A stretch of DNA of 12,354 nt, from assembly GCA_026770575.1 (NCBI GenBank), contig MU657676.1, forward strand, positions 18,718 to 31,071, written 5' to 3'. Shown here in pieces: positions 9,001-12,354 of this stretch (within the stretch, counting starts at the first letter, position 1; the number at the start of each line of letters is the position of its first letter). The notes beneath the pieces were generated by a model. The model was not told the DNA's origin and searched no databases. It saw only the letters and a list, made by a program, of their open reading frames with translations. Source of the DNA: Pelagophyceae sp. CCMP2097 (Eukaryota; Sar; Pelagophyceae). A program made the position numbers and the translations under genes.

Positions 9001-9124
9001 CCTTTCCGCGTACCTCCCAGAGGGCGAGCCGCTAGACCGCCTCTGTCAACTCAAGCAGCCCCTCAACTACGCAGAGTTCGACTGCACCGTCGTGCCCCTC
9101 GATGTCGAAGGCGCCACGGCATAA
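6019..9124 (+). CDS. DUF1769 - PH-like - DUF547 multidomain protein
   Basis: Proposed exons: 6019-6875, 6937-8238, 8386-8430, 8485-8593, 8654-9124; 2784 nt, about 927 aa, stop TAA. Residues 29-65 contain one or two hydrophobic segments, and 88-100 is a run of Asp/Glu. DUF1769 spans about 104-330: FSGACRFKTTLDGG, RFFFGADI-like core, then ITMCWRSKNLDLQKWAFAGLPRW. The 61-nt intron 6876-6936 joins this to LGGEMGIGRLWGDGMTKLRFVLYALE, as the family requires. A PH-like fold is suggested at about 493-602 (GWLVGRLVLDLDRGECFF ... FELLTPSRAWVLIVST). DUF547 occupies about 690-900: AFALNL-YHCIVVHAQL, YIVAGTAVSLVELEHGIIRKN, DARLNFAMHAG. The intron before YHC is odd (see its own entry); later introns are 54 nt (GTGAGT...CTTAG) and 60 nt (GTGCGT...CGTAG). 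A membrane-associated scaffold or lipid-linked role is inference; neither DUF has a settled activity. Confidence 0.78.
8239..8385 (+). other. Atypical intron (GC-AG?) with internal direct repeat
   Basis: The DUF547 core requires ...FALNL directly followed by YHCIVVHA. This places the upstream exon end after ct at 8238 and the intron at 8239-8385 (147 nt), starting GCGCCG and ending CCCTAG. A GT alternative (8251-8385, GTCGGT) would insert RRAA into the conserved helix. The intron contains an in-frame TGA at 8270, so retention truncates the protein. The 8-mer ggtaccac lies at 8307-8314 inside it and again at 8385-8392 across the acceptor, a 78-bp spacing that is itself a multiple of three. Confidence 0.55.
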
Positions 9125-9146
9125 CACATTGCATAATACATTCCAT
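9125..9146. other. Tail-to-tail gap of 22 bp
   Basis: The stop of the plus-strand DUF547 gene (9122-9124) and the stop of the minus-strand methyltransferase-DTW gene (9149-9147) are separated by 22 AT-rich bases. The two mRNAs' 3' UTRs and polyadenylation sites must therefore overlap the other gene's coding end. Confidence 0.8.
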
Positions 9147-11450
9147 TCACATAACAGTGGCGGCGCCCGGCTCGCGGCCGTCGGCGCCGCGCCGTCTGAA
9201 GACGGCAGCGAAGGCAGCGTCGGGCGGCTCGGGCGGCTGCTGCGCGCGGAGCCGCGCCGTCGAGTGCTCTGCGTACGCGGCGTCGGCCGCGGCGTCGTCC
9301 GGCGGCGGCGCCGCGCGGCCCGATGCGAGGTATGCGTCCGCGGCGGCGATGGCGTGCCGCCGGCCCGCGAGGTGGTCGCGGAGGCGGCCGGGAGACGCGA
9401 GCGTGACGCGGCAGAGCCTGCGGGCGAGCGCTCGCGCGCGCCGGGCTCCAGATGCACGAAAGCGCCTCACGGGCACTCGCGCACGGCGGCGAGGTCCGCG
9501 GGAAGCCCCGCTCGGAGCGCCGCATCTAGGATGAATCGTCGTCGCGGAAACGTCCGGTCGTTGGACCGAGGCAGTCGACTCGCGGTGCATCACGGTCCAC
9601 GTGGCCTCGCGCAGCGGCTCGGGGCCCTCGTCGCCACAGGCAAGCGCGCCGGGTTGCTCGCCGCGCCGGCGGGCCTGGACCTTTGGGGCGGTGGTGTCTC
9701 CGGTTTGCGGCTCGCTTCGCCGGCGGCTCTGGACCTTTGGCGCGGTGGCGTCGCGCTTGCGCAGCGCGGCAGTGACGAGCGGCGTGAGCAGGTCGTCGAC
9801 GACGGCGCCGGCGCCGCATTCGCCCTCGAGCTGCGCGACGCAGAGTCCGAGCGCCTCGAACGTCGAGATGCGGCCGGCGCCGGCGCCCGCGCGTAGCGCG
9901 TCGATGAGCGCCGACGTGTGGCCCGCGACGGCCGCATCGTCGAGGCGCGCCTGCGGCGGCCGGTCCGCCATCCCTCGAAGGGCGCTCGAAAGAAAGCGTA
10001 CGCAGACGACGCGCGCGCCGTAGTGCGCCCGGAGCGCGTCGAGCATCGCGCGCGCCTGGGGCCACGTGCCGTCGAGCGCGACGATCCGCCGGCAGCCATC
10101 GAGCTCTGCGACGTCGACGGCGCCGTCTTCCGGGAAGAGCACGACGCACTCGGCCGTGTCCTCGCCGCCGAAGATGGCGTCGAGGCTTGCGGCGAAGCCG
10201 GCCGCACCCCAGACGACAAAGTCCGCGTCCCACGCCGCCGAGGCGAGGCGCCCCGTGCTCGTCGACCGCAGGAACCTGAGGCGCGACAATAGCCAAACAC
10301 GTAGATTCGGGCATGCCGCCGACGACGATGGAATCTCACTCTCGAGGGTGCGAGACGACGGCGATGTCGCAGTCGCGCGGCGTGCGCCGCAGCAGTGCGC
10401 CGTCGAGTGCGGGGCAGCAGCAGTCGCGGACCCAGCAGTAGCGGCACCTCGCCTGATCGGTTGCGACGGCGCACGAGGCGGCGACGAGGTCGGCGGCGCG
10501 GCAAAGCATGGCGTCGCCGGCCCGGAGCAGCCGCGCGTCGCCGTCGCACGGGCGCGTGGCCGCTTCGCCGTCGTCTCGGCTGCGCGGGTGCACTGCCGCG
10601 CCGTCCGCCGGGGCCGCGCCGTCGAAGATGTCGTCGATGCGCGCGCCGTAGCGGCCGCTGCGGTGTTTGACCGCGACGACTTGCTTCACGGCGACGACTT
10701 GGGCCACGCGGCTTCGCGCCCGCGAGGCGTGGAAGGCGCCTTCGGAAACACAGCGGAACCCGTTTCGCATCACCGCGACGCAGCAACCCGCGAAAGCCAC
10801 CTCGACGGAAACGGTCGCCGCGTCGACGAGGCGGCACGCGTCGGGCGGGCCGTCCGCCGGCGCGGCGGCGGCGGCGGCGTCGTCGCCGTGCGCCGGCGCG
10901 AAGAGCTCGGCTATGAACGCGCCGCCCGGCTCGAGCATCTTCGCGGCCCAGGCGTGGGCGCGGCGCCGGTCCTCTGGCTCGAGGGCGCAGAATATGTTCA
11001 CCACCGCGTCGAACGTGCGGCCGACGAGCGTCGCGCCGAGGTCTTGCGCCATGTCCGCCAGGACCGTTTCCACGGCGACGCCCGCGGCGCGCGCGCGGCG
11101 CGCGCACGTCTGCAGCGCGACACGCGACCAGTCCACCTATGGCGACGACGGTGCGACCGACGACGGCGCACGGAACGGCGACGACGGTGCGACCGGCGAG
11201 GTCGTCTTCCCCGGCAATAGTCCCCGACGCGGCGTTGCACGACGACGCAGTCGCAGCTGTAGCGCCGCGCGAGATAGATGGCGTTGCGGCCCTGGCCCCC
11301 ACCGAGGAGCAGCACGCGCCGCTTCGAGGCCAAAAACTTCGGCGCCACCTCTGCGAGGAAGTCGTTTGGCCAATTGCCGTAGCAGTCGTCTAAGCGGGCG
11401 TAGCGCTTGTCCCACAGGGCCGCGGCCGTCATCGCTGGCCGCAGCGCCAT
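9147..11450 (-). CDS. SAM methyltransferase - DTW - zinc-finger fusion protein
   Basis: Exons (minus): 11450-11241, 11136-10340, 10275-9638, 9525-9471, 9417-9147; 1971 nt, 656 aa, stop TGA. Domain 1 (about 1-205) is a class I methyltransferase like TehB: WDKRYARLDDCYGNWPNDFL, motif I LLLGGGQGRN (47-56), VVVDWS, then FDAVVNIFCAL and MLEPGGAFIAELF. Domain 2 (about 295-490) is DTW: C301-x2-C304 with further Cys at 309-311, SHPRE (332-336), VALDGTW (401-407), ISTFEALGL. This family (TapT, DTWD1/2) uses SAM to put an aminocarboxypropyl group on tRNA uridine. Domain 3 is a matrin/U1-type finger, C566-x2-C569-x12-H582-x5-H588 (HLAGRRH). Introns are 104, 64, 112 and 53 nt; those at 11137-11240 (VV-VDWS), 10276-10339 (HPR-E) and 9418-9470 (ECP-LCR) are strongly supported by motif joins. 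The intron at 9526-9637 is less certain. The protein probably acts on tRNA or another structured RNA (inference). Confidence 0.85.
9665..9748 (-). repeat. 54-bp-period duplication carrying AG|GT
   Basis: In the coding strand a segment encoding TAPKVQ-S/A-RRR-x-E is present twice, at plus positions 9665-9694 and 9719-9748 (period 54, few mismatches), just after the DTW domain. Each copy contains aaaggtccag, so the pair supplies a GT...AG interval of exactly 54 nt, equal in size to local introns and a multiple of three. It may be an 18-aa protein repeat or a newly formed intron. Confidence 0.65.
10672..10707 (-). repeat. 18-bp tandem coding repeat (VVAVK)
   Basis: Two 18-bp units, 10672-10689 and 10690-10707, encode VVAVKH and VVAVKQ in the linker just after the methyltransferase domain of the fusion protein. 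It looks like a recent in-frame slippage duplication. Confidence 0.6.
11141..11194 (-). repeat. 18-bp direct repeat inside intron
   Basis: ggcgacgacggtgcgacc occurs exactly at 11141-11158 and 11177-11194 (period 36) inside the first intron of the fusion gene (11137-11240). The copy near 11141 abuts the acceptor. It is a tandem expansion internal to the intron. Confidence 0.7.
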
Positions 11451-11539
11451 GTCCGCAGGGATTCTACAATCGCCGAGATTCCGAGACTAGTCTAAGTCTT
11501 TAAAGTAATCCCAACCTGGCTTCTGAACAGGCGTGACAG
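11451..11539 (-). promoter_or_regulatory. Promoter region of the methyltransferase-DTW gene
   Basis: 89 bp separate the ATG (11450) from the transposon-like element. A tttaaagta motif at 11499-11507, about 50 bp upstream of the ATG, matches one in the divergent promoter at 4890-4900. The MITE end lies only about 90 bp upstream of the ATG and may have altered expression. Confidence 0.35.
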
Positions 11540-12011
11540 ATACAGGGTGAATGCGTCAATAAGATAGTAGCCAAAGGCAACCCGTTGCCTTTGGGATCTT
11601 AAAGCGTAAGCGAATCGACGGTGCCGGTCGCCTTTGCCTTCTTAAAATATAAGATAATCGGCCTTGAGGACCGTCTTCAGCCGCCCTTGGGCGACAAATA
11701 TGGCAATAAAGTTCAAGCGCCTTTACCTGCGTGTCGCCACTCCAGTACTGGGCGCGCTTCGTCGACAGCCCCGAGGCGCATGCCGCCACCTGACGCCCCC
11801 TCGCCGCCCAGAGAAGAAGAAGTTTGCCGCCTCTGCCACCCGGCCCAGGGTCGACGCAACCACCACGCGCCTCGGCGGAAAAAGCGCCTTTTTTTAAGAT
11901 AACGTCGGCCCGCCAGCGCCTTTCGCCTTCTTAAAAAATAAGCGACTGGCGTCAGAGACCGCCTTTGCCTTAAGATAAATCCACTATCTTATTGACGAAT
12001 TCACCCTGTAT
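11540..12011. mobile_element. MITE-like element with 28-29 bp TIRs and TA ends
   Basis: The left end 11541-11568 (tacagggtgaatgcgtcaat...) is the reverse complement of 11983-12010 with one mismatch; one more base pairs outside. If the transposon starts at CAGGGTGAAT (11543) and ends ATTCACCCTG (12008), it is 466 bp and flanked by TA on both sides, as in Tc1/mariner-related elements. It has no transposase, only short open frames. Inside are a perfect 10-bp hairpin with 4-nt loop (11571-11594) and four related blocks of the type gcctttgccttcttaaaa...taagata (about 11629, 11885, 11917, 11960), probably subterminal binding repeats. Confidence 0.78.
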
Positions 12012-12179
12012 TTTGGCCAGATTTTCTAGGATTCCTACGGATTCTTTAGGAAAATACAATTGTGAGGCGTGAGGGTTGCAATTTATACCCCGGGGAGATG
12101 ACAGACTCTCAGAGAGCCACGTGCAGATCAAGAGGTCCTGCGCAAGAGCGACTGGGATCGACCCCGAAGGGCCTCGACC
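12012..12179. promoter_or_regulatory. Possible promoter of the right-edge gene
   Basis: AT-rich DNA next to the MITE, then gagggttgcaatttataccccggggaga at 12071-12098. The tttata (12082-12087) is about 95 bp upstream of the ATG at 12180 and is TATA-like. The 15-mer from 12084 is identical to one upstream of the DUF1769 gene. Confidence 0.3.
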
Positions 12180-12354
12180 ATGCTTCTCTGCCGGAAAACT
12201 CGGGTTGCTGCATTCGGGCTTGCACTGGCCGTTGTCTCCTCGGCGGCTCATTTTCTCGGCGGGCGGCTTTATTTTCGCGCGCCGAAGCGATACGAGGGCC
12301 GGCCAGGCAGTCCAGCACATTGTGGGCACGCGCGAGGGGCATGGCCGGAGTTTT
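12180..12354 (+). CDS. Possible 5' end of a signal-anchored protein (partial)
   Basis: An open frame runs from ATG 12180 to the window edge (58 codons, no stop). It begins MLLCRKTRVAAFGLALAVVS and continues SAAHFLGGRLYFRAPKRYEG. This is a short basic start followed by a hydrophobic stretch of about 17 residues, as in a signal peptide or type II signal anchor. The ATG is the first in this frame after a stop at 12099-12101. Nothing shows the function. The opposite strand also has open frames of 77 and 119 codons, one of which runs into the MITE, so coding on plus is only a modest preference. Confidence 0.3.
   Translation, partial: MLLCRKTRVAAFGLALAVVSSAAHFLGGRLYFRAPKRYEGRPGSPAHCGHARGAWPEF

Noticed and set aside
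8425..9124. Separate downstream gene starting at ATG 8425 or 8531
   Set aside because: The conserved DUF547 domain begins upstream (AFALNL before 8239) and continues through YHCIVVHA to IEHG-like motifs, so a single spliced gene explains it better.
9590..11302. 570-codon minus-strand open frame across the fusion gene
   Set aside because: It is Arg/Pro/Ala-rich and lies in a different frame from the methyltransferase and DTW motifs, as expected for a shadow frame in GC-rich DNA.
1..12354. Bacterial operon reading of the minus-strand genes, or a CRISPR array
   Set aside because: Introns interrupt every full gene, there are no ribosome-binding sites with tight spacing, and no array of regularly spaced identical repeats is present.

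Overview
The window looks like nuclear DNA of a small, GC-rich photosynthetic eukaryote, most likely a stramenopile alga such as a pelagophyte (inference). The reasons are: (i) six protein genes whose conserved domains are recovered only after removing about 17 short spliceosomal introns, mostly 48-112 nt, with GTGCG/GTGAG/GTACG donors and mostly TAG acceptors; (ii) a plastid protein with a signal peptide followed by a twin-arginine thylakoid-transfer segment, as in secondary red plastids; (iii) AT-richer intergenic DNA holding foldback and TIR elements.

Layout. 1-755: non-coding, with tandem repeats and a near-perfect 107-bp-arm inverted repeat. 756-1998 (-): five-exon gene of unknown function. 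2326-3390 (-): two CCCH zinc fingers fused to a DEDDh exonuclease. 3947-4811 (-): coiled-coil protein with weak resemblance to the Hemingway/CFAP97 group. 5009-5691 (+): thylakoid-lumen protein divergent from the previous gene, sharing a 197-bp promoter. 6019-9124 (+): a protein of about 927 aa joining DUF1769, a PH-like domain and DUF547. 9147-11450 (-): a protein of about 656 aa joining a TehB-like SAM methyltransferase, a DTW domain (tRNA aminocarboxypropyltransferase family) and a matrin/U1-type zinc finger; it converges on the preceding gene with only 22 bases between stop codons. 11540-12011: non-autonomous DNA transposon (MITE-like) with 28-29 bp TIRs. 12180-12354 (+): possible 5' end of a gene with a signal anchor, cut by the window edge.

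The genes do not form a pathway. Two of them act on RNA (CCCH-exonuclease and methyltransferase-DTW-zinc finger), one acts in the thylakoid lumen, and one is probably membrane-associated. The most interesting items are the methyltransferase-DTW-zinc-finger fusion, the DUF1769-PH-DUF547 fusion with an apparent GC-AG or rearranged intron, and the uniform intron population, which fits recent intron gain. All splice models were made by eye from reading frame, conserved domains and splice signals, with no transcript data.
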